Both the position numbers and the translations under genes were made by a program. The notes below the pieces were generated by a model, which had not been told where the DNA came from, searched no databases, and saw only the letters and a list, made by a program, of their open reading frames with translations. A stretch of 64,000 nt of DNA from Spinacia oleracea (lineage: Eukaryota; Streptophyta; Magnoliopsida; Caryophyllales; Amaranthaceae): assembly GCF_020520425.1 (NCBI RefSeq), contig NC_079489.1, positions 19,554,001 through 19,618,000 of the forward strand. The letters are read 5' to 3'. Positions 10,557 to 23,187 of this stretch are shown piece by piece (the first letter of the stretch is position 1; every line of letters begins with the position of its first letter).

Positions 10557-13424
10557 TGTAACACCCCGACAATTCTCTCTTTTCTAAAATAATCTTTTAA
10601 TATAAAACGTAGAGAATTATCAAGGCATTATCGCCCGTGTGAAAACGTAACGGCTTATTCAGAATTTTGCAGCGGAAAACATAAAACTAACTTTAGGTTT
10701 ATAAATAATCGATTACAGATTTAGTCCCCAAAAATCAACCAACGAAAATAAGGAAATATAAATAGTACGACAAGTTTAAAGTCCCAATTAACAAACCCAA
10801 GTTAACTTAGCAAATCAAAACTAAATACAAGCTCTCTATTCCCGATCCCAATGATGCAACATCTTCAAACCTGCAGATGGACAATGCTTATTGATCCTTA
10901 GAGACTGCTCACCAAAGATTGGGTCATCACAGGATCAATAAGGCATAGCCATGATCAACATGCACAAGCAAAAGCACGTAATCAGCAAAGCTGAGTACTA
11001 CATACTAAATCAATAATAATCCTAACATGATACTATTAAACGATCAATCCTAACATGACACTAATGAACATAAATAAGGGCAGACAAATCATGATAATCT
11101 GAAGACCATACTTAACTAGACTAGGCTAGACTGGACTAGACTTTTATAACAATAATATTATTTTAATTGAAATAGGCAATGGACCGAGTTTTCTAGCTAG
11201 ACGAGGTACGGGCGCGACTCCGTAACCTCAGTGACCTGCGATATCGAGGAACGTTTGACTGAAAATAGGACGCGGTGATCAATCCGGTCCGAATGAAAGG
11301 CCATGGGCTACCACCATGAACCCCAACTCCTGTTTGTCCGTCACTTTAGACGTGCACAGTCTAAAGCTATTGCTACTCAGTTTCACTTTACATGATTTAC
11401 AAATTAACACCCTGTTATGACTCGACAATCACATAAGGCATGCAACTCACATTTATTTATAACTGTTTTTATCTTGGAATTGAGTAAGTGATCACAAGGC
11501 ATCAAACAGGATTCATTCCAATTAACTCCAATCTTTTCTTTAATACTGATCAACCCCTGAATATGGGTATAAGGTTTCAACTTACTAAATGAGGTCCTCC
11601 GCCCTCATAAAGTAGTGAAAAGCTAAAAAGGGAACAACAATTAACTGATCTGAATTATATACTAAATACTCTAGTGTTCCCAATCAAACATGTTTGCATC
11701 AATCTTCCATACTAACATGTTATAATCCTCAAAATGCAATAAAGGTTTAATATGTTCATCCAACAGTATCAAACATGCAATTTCAACCTGACTAAGTTCA
11801 TCAACAACATTAACATAACCAAGTTCATCAATAATACACATGGTTTCAACAATTAGCACACATTCCAAGCACGCAGGTATGTACGTACCTTGTGTAAACA
11901 AACTGCAAGACCACTTTAATAATTCAAAAGTCGCCTACAGAGAATTCTCCGCCTAAAACAACCAACAAGGATTCCCAATCAACTTCTAATCGCTCACAGC
12001 TATAATAACACATTCTAACTACATCCTAAACATATTTAGAACTTTTCTCCAATAACAAAACTTGAATATTTGATTTCCTAGCATAACAATTATTGAATTA
12101 GTGATTGAAATTCGTTGAAAACTCTTTGCAAACTCCATACTTTAAATTTTCAGCAATATAACTAATTTCAAACTACTCCCAAAACTTTGAAATCATAAAA
12201 ACAATAACTTTAATAATTTATAATCATCCTACCATGCTTTAATAATTAAAACTCCTATTTTAATCAAATTATATAATCTGAAAATTACCAACTTAATTAT
12301 ATAAAACATATAAAATCTGAAAATTATAATTAAACCATAAAAATATAAATCTAATCCAAGAAAACATGAATTAAATTAATAAACATAATTAAAACTCTAA
12401 CTTAAACATAATTAACAAAAATCTGAAAATTAATTAGTTTGTAATATCAACATATAATCTGAATTCTAAATTAAATTATCAAAACTAATAATTTAAATTA
12501 TGAAAACCTTAATTAAATCATTAGAACATAAATATTACATTAATGAAATAAAAGGGTAAGGAATTAACCAAAAGAGAGAGGGAAGGGAGAGTGGTTGGCC
12601 GGAGGTGGTGCTGTGGCGCGGCGGCACGGCAACGACAATGTTATGGCGGCGGCCGGCTGGCTTGCGCAAGAAACAAGCAGGGGAGGAGATGGTTTCTACG
12701 CGAAGGAGGAGAGAGATCGAAGAGGGTGTCGGCTGGGCAGGGCTGCGACGAAGATGCAGGTGGTGGTTGGCCTGGGGGTCGCGGCTGCGCACGCGGCGGC
12801 TGGCTGGTGGTTCAAGAAAACAGAACCTGCGATTAAGGGGAGGATAAAACTAAAGAAAGAGAAAACAAAATAGAAGAGGAAGGAGGAGAGAGTACCGGCA
12901 AAGGGGAGAGGAGCACGTCGACGGTGGTGAAGCAACGGCGGTCCGACGGCTTGGCAGAAGCGGCGGACGTGAAGGGAGGAGAGAGAACGGCTGAGAGGGA
13001 TGAGTGTTTGGTGTTGTACGTGAGGTTGAAGGAGGGAGAGGGTTTTTTTTTTTTTCTTTTTTTTTTTTTTTGTTGTTTCCTTTGGTCTCACGTGAATTAG
13101 AAAAGGGAAGGGAGTATTGGTTTGGGTTTTATTGGTTTGGGCTTTCCCCAATTGGGCTAGGAGTAGGATTTAGCTTTTATGATTCGAGTCCAAAACTGAA
13201 TAGGATCGTTTTCTAAATTCAATCAATTTTCGTAATTCAAATTCTTTTCAACTTAAAATTCTAAAATCATTTTCGATTTCGTAAATCGTTGAAAATATTA
13301 AAATGTAATAAATAAATGCACGTTAATTATATATTTATTTCCAAAATTCATAAATTCTTATTTAAATATATTAAATATACGTTAAAATATATAAATGAAA
13401 TGTATAGAATTACGGGGGATTACA
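10557..13424 (-). repeat. Gypsy 3' LTR
   Basis: Begins TGTAACACCCCGAC and ends GGGGGATTACA on the plus strand. It aligns base for base with the right LTR at a constant offset of 7980, with no difference found by eye. A GC-rich patch at about 12590-13010 with poly-T runs gives spurious open frames on both strands. Confidence 0.95.
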
Positions 13425-13442
13425 ATCTACCCCTCTTAAAAG
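13425..13442 (-). promoter_or_regulatory. Gypsy polypurine tract
   Basis: The minus strand reads TTTTAAGAGGGGTAGAT directly before the 3' LTR, the expected plus-strand primer region. Confidence 0.65.
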
Positions 13443-13899
13443 AAGTTTCGTCCCGAAACTTGACACGAAAATTCACATATCTTTCCAAACTTTTGAACTT
13501 ATTCTTATTGTAGAAGTACTTGTGGCATTTATGTACACTCTTTTGCCAACTTAAAGTTTCTTGAATTACTCATGAACACCTATTTCTTACGCGAAGAATC
13601 TATTTACTTGCATCGACATGTATAATTTGCTAAAATAAGCATAGAAATGCATGAAAACACCATAAAATTAGGTAAAAAGCGCGAATTTATATCGCATTCT
13701 ACCCCTCTTAAAGAAAACGAGTTACGCCCTCGTAACTCATCTCACGGAATAACTTTGGGTATTTCTTCCTCAACGAATTATGTCCTCAATACAATATTTT
13801 CACTCAAATCATTCTAGCAATGGACTTCTACACTTTTCCCTCACAATGCCTCAACATGTGACATCGTAATGCTCGCATGGTAACTATTGGTGCAAGAAA

Positions 13900-16450
13900 T
13901 TCAATCACTCTAGTTGGTCTTCCCAATTACCCTTAAAGTCAATTAACACAGAATCTCAACATATATTTCATAGTAATCTCAGTCTGTCTATCGGTTGCAG
14001 GGTGGAAAGAAATACTCATTTCAATGTTGTTCACAAGATTCACTAGGCCTTTTTGCCAAAATTTCAGACTTTATAGTCGGTAAGGATCTCAAATGTTGTC
14101 CCATAAAGATAATGTCTCCAAATCATTCAAAGCAACGCACTAGCAGCTAGCTTTAGGTCATGGGTTGGGTAATTGGCTTCATAAAGTTTCAATTGACGCG
14201 ACAACAGGTGCGGAAGTCAAACGCTCTTTCAAAATTTAGAAAGCTTTCTCCCATTTCTCACTCCACTCGAATTTTGATTCCTCTTTCAACAAGTTGGTCA
14301 ATGGTTTTGCTCTCTTCGGAAAGTGTTTCACAACTCCTATAATGGTCATCTAGGCTTAGAAAACTTCAAGTATCGGACACGTTCTTTGGAGTAGGTCGCT
14401 CACTCACAGCTTGAATCTTAGCAGGATCTACAGAAATTCCTTCTGTTCAACTTTTCCTTGTTACCGAACCTCATTACGCTTTTCATGGGTGTATAACTTT
14501 TGGGCTTTTCTCTTAGCTCTTGCGCCAATTCATGTATTTCTTTACATCTTTTCCAGACAACAATGATTTCTAACGATCCTGGACCACTCAAATCGTCTCT
14601 TAGATTTATTCCCTTACGTAACATAGTTCTCAATCAAGTTAGTCCTTCACTTTTCCACTGGTGTCACTTATACACACATGACTTCAAGATTTGTATACTT
14701 CATTTAAGAAAAAAAAACTAGATTCTTTCTAAGCGTTTCCAAAGTAATCCTCAAGATTTCATTATGCTCTTTTTGCATTCTTTGAATAAATCAGGATACC
14801 ATCAGTAATATAATAACAAACTTAATTCGGAATTCGTGGGAAATCTCATTCATCAATTCCATATTTATGGCAGGTGCATTGGTTAACCCAAAAGACATTA
14901 CTCTAAACCCATAATGACAATAACGAGTCCTAATGAGGTCTAGGCCCTTATCATCTATCCTCAATTGGTGGTACTTCAACACAAATCAGACTTTGAGAAC
15001 ACACTCGCCCAATTCAATTGATCAAATATGTCATCTATCCTAGGCAAAGGATACTCGTTCTTGATGGTGTTTAGCTCCCTAAAATCGATGCATGGTTCCA
15101 TACTCTTATCTTTCTCCTTAACAAACAACTCTTGCAATTGTGTCTTAATTCGCTCATTTCAGGAGGTGTCATGCTATAAGGTGCTTTGGATATAGGTGTC
15201 GTTTCAGGATCTAAGTCTATAGTGAACTCAAAAGCTCTAACAGGTAACACACTTGTAATTTCACTCGGAAACACATCAATGAATCCACTCACAATGGCAA
15301 CATCCTCGATTGTCACTAACTTCTTTAATCACCTCTGACACACTACAGAAAATAGTTCGTACTCCCTATTCATCAATTTCCTCACTTGCATTACGGAAAT
15401 AAGTAAAGGTTCTTGGACTTTTCAAAACATCTATATGAGGTCAATTTTCCAATAAGGTTCCTTAAACTTACTTTCTGAACTTCACAATCTACCTTAGCCT
15501 TGTACACACTTAGCTAGTCCATCCCCGAAATTGACTTCAAAGGCAAGTTCTTAAACAACTTGGTACACTTTATGGTTACACCAGTAGGTAGACTAACAGG
15601 TAAATCAATCGCCTCAAAATCTACTAACTTCAACTTTTAACAATAGAGCACGAAATAAAAGAGCAAGTTGCCCCTGAATCAAACAATGTTTTAACTGGCA
15701 CGGAGTTAATAGAAAAGTACCATAAACTACATCTGCAAAACGTTCAGCTTCACTTCTACTCATAACGAATAGTTTATCCGGAGCCTTATCCTGGTTGTTA
15801 TTCTCATTAGCAGACTTATGGAAGTTCTCTTAGTTGTTCTACGCCCCTAAAGGCTTCGACCCTAATTTCCTGACTGGTTAAATCCCTACTTTACCTGGTT
15901 ACCACTCCCATTACCATTTTCATTCATATTTCTCTTGAAATTTCCTTGGTTTTCCCCAGCATTAAACTCTTTTCTTTTCTCCCCAACGACAATATTTTTC
16001 TTGTCCATTCTAGACTGCAACCCATAAATATGAGCATCTCCCCCATACACAAAATCCAAAGATGTAGAGGTTTCCCCACCTAATCCTAAGGTGGTCATGC
16101 TATAAGTCTGCAATAGTATTCATCGATGGTCATGCTCCCCATACTAATGTTTATGAATTCCTAAACTTTCTGCTTTCTCATAAAAGGTAGGGTAAACCTT
16201 TCCCTTAAGGCAGTAACAATTGAATCCTAATTGAATCTTTCAGCAGCGCTAAGCCTAACTCTATTTCTCTCCACTGTAAATCGGCTTCATCTTTCAAATA
16301 CATGACAACTTGACCCACTCTCATATTCTCAAGACAATTCAAATCCCCAAACAATTTCTCAAACTCTCCAATCTGGTTTTCTAAAAAGGTGGGGTCATCT
16401 TTTCCGCCAAGAGGCGAATAGCAACAACTAAGTCATTATTGTTGGCCATT
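13900..16450 (-). pseudogene. Gypsy gag-pol remnants (gag, protease, RT, RNase H, integrase piece)
   Basis: Minus-strand homology is read across frames. Gag starts near 16449 (MANNNDLVVAIRLLAEKM) with ENQIGEFEKLFGDL and MYLKDEADLQWRE, ending near 15886. A protease motif LFDSGATCSFIS is near 15670. RT begins near 15316 ([24 protein letters not shown]) and continues near 14960 (YHQLRIDDKGLD, RYCHYGFRVMSFGLTNAPA). The RNase H start WEKAF.ILKERLTSAPV is near 14230. An integrase C-terminal piece reading MSISFHPATDRQTE lies near 13990-14020, so RNase H and most of integrase are deleted between about 14040 and 14160. Stops and frameshifts are frequent. Confidence 0.8.
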
Positions 16451-17124
16451 CTAGAACGCGGCCTGCAATTAGTATACTCTACTTTAGGTTTGAAACATCA
16501 CCTATACGTTATCCCATACAATTTAATACTTGAATTGACCATAAAGTTCGCCTCAACCAACAATGTTCACATTAATACACATCATTTATGAAGGCACGAC
16601 AATCGTTTATGAAGGTGCAACGATCGTCTACAAGATGCAATAATCATTGAAAAATAATCATCCTCGATAATTCACGAAAGACATTCACACACTGCACATA
16701 GGGCATAACCTTTTGAATCATATTGGTCATGAGGGTCTAGATTGGCCCTCACTTTCTTTATGTACTCAAATCATTTAATATTATTGTGGCAATTAAATTG
16801 ATCCACAATTCACACTGAGTATGCAACCAATGGAAAATTAATCCATGACGTGTTACCTAAAGGTTGGGGTATTATGGAATCCTCAAAATAGAATAAAGAA
16901 CAATTCCTTGAAAACTTTAACTTTTATTGCTAACTCCATAAATATTTATTACATCCTTCAAAATAATAAAGAACATTTCAAACTTCAATAAACTTTAACT
17001 TTAAACTATTGTAGCTTCGCTACTTATTCTCTAAAACATAAAAGAGTTAAATTAACTATTTATGACTTCAAAATATTTGTGGCCTCTTGCCTATCCATTG
17101 CTCCTGAAACTTGCGAAGTGAAAT

Positions 17125-17769
17125 TTAGATCTCAAGATTATCGAACTCTTCTTCAGGGTCTTCATCGGGGTCTTCCTCAGGGTTTGCATCTTCACCCATG
17201 TCTTCATCTTGATTAGGCTCACTTGCCATCTCCTGTTCACTTTCGAGCTCTGCATCCGAATCACTAGAGATCTCAATGGTTGGCTCATGAGCCGCTGGGT
17301 TAGGATACTCTGCCTCAACACCTACATTCTCATTCTCCACAGCTACATCATTTTCCTCTAGGTCATTATTTACACTAATTCCCATAGGTTCTTCTGTAAC
17401 TGAATCCCCAACATGACTCCCTACGATTTTACCGTCTCTAAACCCACTTTCTGCCGCTTCAATAATGGTGGTCAGAATTTCTGAATCATATTTCCATCTA
17501 CCATCCCAAGTTCCATACTTAGTCAAGTTTGGAGTCCCATTATCAGAATGCATGTCTTTAAACTTTTCCTTGAGTTCTAGGTATGGAAATTTGTTAGGTA
17601 AGCAATTAATGATTGTGGCTGCTATGATATCCTTTCTCATTAAGATAGGTTGCCCTTGAACTTTAGCATAATATTCACATCCAAACACAATTTTCTTCAC
17701 GTAAATATCAGGGGTTTCTATATCAAGTTTCTCGAAGGATCCTATGTTAGTATACTTGGAAAGAGACAT
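17125..17769 (-). CDS. Acidic 214-aa ORF upstream of gag in the Gypsy element
   Basis: An uninterrupted frame from ATG 17769 to a stop at 17125, the first ORF after the primer site. Residues 1-120 look like a folded domain (SKYTNIGSFEKLDIETPDIY, then AATIINCLPNKFPYLELKEKF and TKYGTWDGRWKYDSEIL). Residues 120-214 become strongly acidic, with runs of Glu and Asp (SSDSDAELESEQEM, PDEDPEEEFD). I do not recognise the family with certainty; similar ORFs may occur as hypothetical proteins inside related plant elements. It is the longest intact frame of this element, while gag and pol around it are broken. Whether it is translated, and from which transcript, is not visible. Confidence 0.6.
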   Translation of the reverse strand: MSLSKYTNIGSFEKLDIETPDIYVKKIVFGCEYYAKVQGQPILMRKDIIAATIINCLPNKFPYLELKEKFKDMHSDNGTPNLTKYGTWDGRWKYDSEILTTIIEAAESGFRDGKIVGSHVGDSVTEEPMGISVNNDLEENDVAVENENVGVEAEYPNPAAHEPTIEISSDSDAELESEQEMASEPNQDEDMGEDANPEEDPDEDPEEEFDNLEI

Positions 17770-18521
17770 TTTATTCCTGAAATAAACAATTCAAAGTCTC
17801 ACTAACGATTTTCCAGCCAAAACATAAACAAGGTTCAATAATCAATAAGTTTGGTGGAATCAAACAATTCTTTATGCACATGTAAATGTAACACTTAAAC
17901 AATTAGCACATGCACATACATAACAATCAATTTCTTATCATTGACTAGCTACTAATGCACATATAATTCTATCTTATATGCCCTTCTTATACTACCCATC
18001 TCTCATAAACTAAAGCATTAGAATCATTTATATAACGAAATAAAAGAACGAAGTTATAATAAAATTATAACATAGAATAATAACATAAATAAAATATAAA
18101 ATAAATAAAGTAAAATAAATTAAGGAAATGCGTAGCGAATAAATTCGAAAATAAAATTATTAATTCGAAAAAGATTTATATTTCCTAAATAACGAATTCT
18201 AACTCTTGATACAACTTTTAAAAAAAAAGTTTTGAACTTTTAAAAAAAAAAAAAATTGTACTCATTTTTGAATAATAAATAATAAGAAAAGAATAAAAAT
18301 TTCGAAAGTCACTTTAATTTGAATAAATAATTTGATTTCGAACTTAAATAAGAAATATTATATACTTTCAAACAAGATAAAAGGAAATCGGCCCCCCAAA
18401 AAAAAGTACCAATTTTTGAACACTATAAGTCTATAATACGTAGAATCTCGATTTTTAAGAAATTTATTTTAAATAACTAGATAGTTAGGCGCCTAAAAAT
18501 TTATTAAAGTAAAACCTTAGC

Positions 18522-18535
18522 TTCTAGATACCACT
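18522..18535 (-). promoter_or_regulatory. Gypsy primer binding site
   Basis: Just inside the 5' LTR the minus strand reads TGGTATCTAGAAGC, resembling the initiator-Met tRNA primer site TGGTATCAGAGC at its first seven bases. Confidence 0.6.
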
Positions 18536-18536
18536 T

Positions 18537-21404
18537 TGTAACACCCCGACAATTCTCTCTTTTCTAAAATAATCTTTTAATATAAAACGTAGAGAATTAT
18601 CAAGGCATTATCGCCCGTGTGAAAACGTAACGGCTTATTCAGAATTTTGCAGCGGAAAACATAAAACTAACTTTAGGTTTATAAATAATCGATTACAGAT
18701 TTAGTCCCCAAAAATCAACCAACGAAAATAAGGAAATATAAATAGTACGACAAGTTTAAAGTCCCAATTAACAAACCCAAGTTAACTTAGCAAATCAAAA
18801 CTAAATACAAGCTCTCTATTCCCGATCCCAATGATGCAACATCTTCAAACCTGCAGATGGACAATGCTTATTGATCCTTAGAGACTGCTCACCAAAGATT
18901 GGGTCATCACAGGATCAATAAGGCATAGCCATGATCAACATGCACAAGCAAAAGCACGTAATCAGCAAAGCTGAGTACTACATACTAAATCAATAATAAT
19001 CCTAACATGATACTATTAAACGATCAATCCTAACATGACACTAATGAACATAAATAAGGGCAGACAAATCATGATAATCTGAAGACCATACTTAACTAGA
19101 CTAGGCTAGACTGGACTAGACTTTTATAACAATAATATTATTTTAATTGAAATAGGCAATGGACCGAGTTTTCTAGCTAGACGAGGTACGGGCGCGACTC
19201 CGTAACCTCAGTGACCTGCGATATCGAGGAACGTTTGACTGAAAATAGGACGCGGTGATCAATCCGGTCCGAATGAAAGGCCATGGGCTACCACCATGAA
19301 CCCCAACTCCTGTTTGTCCGTCACTTTAGACGTGCACAGTCTAAAGCTATTGCTACTCAGTTTCACTTTACATGATTTACAAATTAACACCCTGTTATGA
19401 CTCGACAATCACATAAGGCATGCAACTCACATTTATTTATAACTGTTTTTATCTTGGAATTGAGTAAGTGATCACAAGGCATCAAACAGGATTCATTCCA
19501 ATTAACTCCAATCTTTTCTTTAATACTGATCAACCCCTGAATATGGGTATAAGGTTTCAACTTACTAAATGAGGTCCTCCGCCCTCATAAAGTAGTGAAA
19601 AGCTAAAAAGGGAACAACAATTAACTGATCTGAATTATATACTAAATACTCTAGTGTTCCCAATCAAACATGTTTGCATCAATCTTCCATACTAACATGT
19701 TATAATCCTCAAAATGCAATAAAGGTTTAATATGTTCATCCAACAGTATCAAACATGCAATTTCAACCTGACTAAGTTCATCAACAACATTAACATAACC
19801 AAGTTCATCAATAATACACATGGTTTCAACAATTAGCACACATTCCAAGCACGCAGGTATGTACGTACCTTGTGTAAACAAACTGCAAGACCACTTTAAT
19901 AATTCAAAAGTCGCCTACAGAGAATTCTCCGCCTAAAACAACCAACAAGGATTCCCAATCAACTTCTAATCGCTCACAGCTATAATAACACATTCTAACT
20001 ACATCCTAAACATATTTAGAACTTTTCTCCAATAACAAAACTTGAATATTTGATTTCCTAGCATAACAATTATTGAATTAGTGATTGAAATTCGTTGAAA
20101 ACTCTTTGCAAACTCCATACTTTAAATTTTCAGCAATATAACTAATTTCAAACTACTCCCAAAACTTTGAAATCATAAAAACAATAACTTTAATAATTTA
20201 TAATCATCCTACCATGCTTTAATAATTAAAACTCCTATTTTAATCAAATTATATAATCTGAAAATTACCAACTTAATTATATAAAACATATAAAATCTGA
20301 AAATTATAATTAAACCATAAAAATATAAATCTAATCCAAGAAAACATGAATTAAATTAATAAACATAATTAAAACTCTAACTTAAACATAATTAACAAAA
20401 ATCTGAAAATTAATTAGTTTGTAATATCAACATATAATCTGAATTCTAAATTAAATTATCAAAACTAATAATTTAAATTATGAAAACCTTAATTAAATCA
20501 TTAGAACATAAATATTACATTAATGAAATAAAAGGGTAAGGAATTAACCAAAAGAGAGAGGGAAGGGAGAGTGGTTGGCCGGAGGTGGTGCTGTGGCGCG
20601 GCGGCACGGCAACGACAATGTTATGGCGGCGGCCGGCTGGCTTGCGCAAGAAACAAGCAGGGGAGGAGATGGTTTCTACGCGAAGGAGGAGAGAGATCGA
20701 AGAGGGTGTCGGCTGGGCAGGGCTGCGACGAAGATGCAGGTGGTGGTTGGCCTGGGGGTCGCGGCTGCGCACGCGGCGGCTGGCTGGTGGTTCAAGAAAA
20801 CAGAACCTGCGATTAAGGGGAGGATAAAACTAAAGAAAGAGAAAACAAAATAGAAGAGGAAGGAGGAGAGAGTACCGGCAAAGGGGAGAGGAGCACGTCG
20901 ACGGTGGTGAAGCAACGGCGGTCCGACGGCTTGGCAGAAGCGGCGGACGTGAAGGGAGGAGAGAGAACGGCTGAGAGGGATGAGTGTTTGGTGTTGTACG
21001 TGAGGTTGAAGGAGGGAGAGGGTTTTTTTTTTTTTCTTTTTTTTTTTTTTTGTTGTTTCCTTTGGTCTCACGTGAATTAGAAAAGGGAAGGGAGTATTGG
21101 TTTGGGTTTTATTGGTTTGGGCTTTCCCCAATTGGGCTAGGAGTAGGATTTAGCTTTTATGATTCGAGTCCAAAACTGAATAGGATCGTTTTCTAAATTC
21201 AATCAATTTTCGTAATTCAAATTCTTTTCAACTTAAAATTCTAAAATCATTTTCGATTTCGTAAATCGTTGAAAATATTAAAATGTAATAAATAAATGCA
21301 CGTTAATTATATATTTATTTCCAAAATTCATAAATTCTTATTTAAATATATTAAATATACGTTAAAATATATAAATGAAATGTATAGAATTACGGGGGAT
21401 TACA
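18537..21404 (-). repeat. Gypsy 5' LTR
   Basis: Copy of 10557-13424 with the same ends and length (2868 bp). It is followed by the target duplication GTGGT at 21405-21409, after which the interrupted host sequence resumes with TGTGGTTCGCAGATACG. Confidence 0.95.
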
Positions 21405-21839
21405 GTGGTTGTGGTTCGCAGATACGATTTCGAACCAAATATGCTGGTTGCGGTGGTGGTGTTCGCGAATCAGATATCGATTTCTGTAAGATTACTCCGA
21501 TTTCGATTTCTGTAAGAGTTCTTCGGTTTCGATTTCTGTAAATTTCTTTGATATTTTCGATTTCGGTTTATTCGATTATAAAATCATCCGATTTCGTTTT
21601 TTTGAGATTCGAAAATCAATTGATTTCTTCGATTCTAATATCAATCGACTCTTCAATTCTTAAATCAATCGATTTCTCAATTCAAAAATAAAATTCGATT
21701 TCAATCCATTTCTCAATTCAAAATAAAAATCGATTTCAATTTTTGTGGCCGCGAATCAGATCTTGTTTGAGCCTATGTCAGGATTTAGAACACGTTTGGA
21801 TGAACATGTTTGAATAACATTTGAATACGGTTAAATAAA

Positions 21840-22975
21840 GTTAGTACATGAATAAATTTAAAACATATTCCATTAAAGTTAGAACATGCTTTTATAAAGT
21901 TAGAACATGCTTGTATGGAGTTAGAACACTGTTACTTGCTTGTATAAATTTATGACATGCTTGAATGGATTTAGAAATGCTTGAATAATTTTGAACACTG
22001 TTGAATAAAGTTAGAACATGTTTGAATAAATTTTGAAACACGGTTGAATAAAGTTAGAAGATGGTTGAATAAATTTATAACATGTTTAATAATTTTAGAA
22101 CATTCTTGAATTAATTTAGAACATGTTTGATTGAATTTAGAACATGCCTGAATAAATTAGAACATGGTTGAATAAAATTATAACATGTTTAATAATTTTA
22201 GAACATGCTTGAATTAATTTAGAACATGAGCTTGAAATTTTAAAACATGTATATATGTATATGTGTTGACTATGTTCTCGATTCTAAATTTAGAACATTG
22301 TTGAGTAAATTTAGAACATGCTTGAATAAATTTAGAACATGTTTGAACAAATTTAGAACATCTTTGAATAATTTTAGAACATGCTTGTATAAATTTAGAA
22401 CATGAGCTTGAAAATGTAGAACATAGTTGAATAATTTTAGAACATGCTTGAATTAATTTAAAACATGAGCTTAAAAATTTAGAAATAAAATTAAAACATA
22501 CTTGAATAAATTTAAAACATGGTTGAAAAAATTTAGAACATCGTTAAATAAATTTAGAACGTCGTTAAATAAATTTAGAAAATGGTTGAATAAATTTAGA
22601 ACATGAGCTTTGAAATTTTAGAACATGGTTGAATAAATTTAGAACATGGTTGAATAAATTTAGAACATGGTTGAACAAATTTAAAACATGAGCTTAAAAA
22701 CTTAGAAATAAAATTAAAACATACTTGAATAAATTTAGAACATGGTTGAATAAATTTAGAACATCGTTAAATAAATTTAGAACATGCTTGAATAAATTTA
22801 GAACACGACCTTGAAAATTTAGAACATGCGCTTGAAAATTTAGAACATGGTTGAACAAATTTAGAACATGGTTGAACAAATTTAGAACATTGTTGAATAA
22901 TTTTAGAACATTGTTGAATAATTTTAGAACATTGTTAAACAAATTTAGAACATGTTTGAACAAATATAGAACATG
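21840..22975. repeat. Minisatellite of TTAGAACATG..TTGAATAAAT units
   Basis: More than forty imperfect units, mostly 22-26 bp, each built from TTTAGAACATGGTTGAATAAA with variation in the middle (ATGCTTG, ATTGTTG, ATCGTTAA, ATGAGCTTGAAAA). Some higher-order repetition is visible, such as the longer block containing ATGAGCTTAAAAA..TTAGAAATAAAATTAAAACATAC twice (near 22470 and 22690). The minus-strand frame at 22694-22963 merely translates the repeat (LFNHVLN units). Confidence 0.92.
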
Positions 22976-23170
22976 GAGAGTGTAAAAGTGTTCTTACCGT
23001 AAGAAGTGTTCTTACCTAAGGAGGTGTTCTTACCGGATCCCTCCCCTATATATATATATAATAAAGTTTGAATTTTTCTAACAATCAAACTACTCTAATC
23101 ATGTATTTAACTAACACTGATTGAAGCACACAGTATTCAAGGAAATGTTGACGTAGAACCAACCTGGACC

Positions 23171-23187
23171 TGGTAGCTCTGATACCA
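23171..23187 (-). promoter_or_regulatory. Copia primer binding site
   Basis: The minus strand reads TGGTATCAGAGCTACCA directly after the 5' LTR, matching the 3' end of plant initiator-Met tRNA. Confidence 0.88.

Larger units (their letters stand above)
10557..21404 (-). mobile_element. Gypsy-type LTR retrotransposon, recent insertion, degenerate pol
   Basis: Two 2868-bp LTRs (10557-13424 and 18537-21404) flank a 5.1-kb interior. A perfect 5-bp target duplication GTGGT lies at 10552-10556 and 21405-21409. Orientation is minus: primer site next to the right LTR, polypurine tract next to the left one, and the order ORF, gag, protease, RT, RNase H start, integrase fragment running leftwards. The order RT before integrase and the motifs place it in Ty3/Gypsy; the sequence style is close to the Tekay/Del chromoviruses (inference). 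The interior is broken at many points, while the LTRs appear identical, so the copy is young but depends on proteins supplied by other elements. Confidence 0.92.

Noticed and set aside
12535-13216. Several GC-rich open frames on both strands, repeated at 20515-21196
   Set aside because: They lie wholly in the two identical Gypsy LTRs, overlap each other in many frames and have biased composition with poly-Lys/Phe runs from homopolymers. No family motif seen.
21840-22975. Regular repeats looking at first like a CRISPR-type array
   Set aside because: The units are contiguous and degenerate with no unique spacers of constant length, and this is a plant nuclear sequence. It is a minisatellite.
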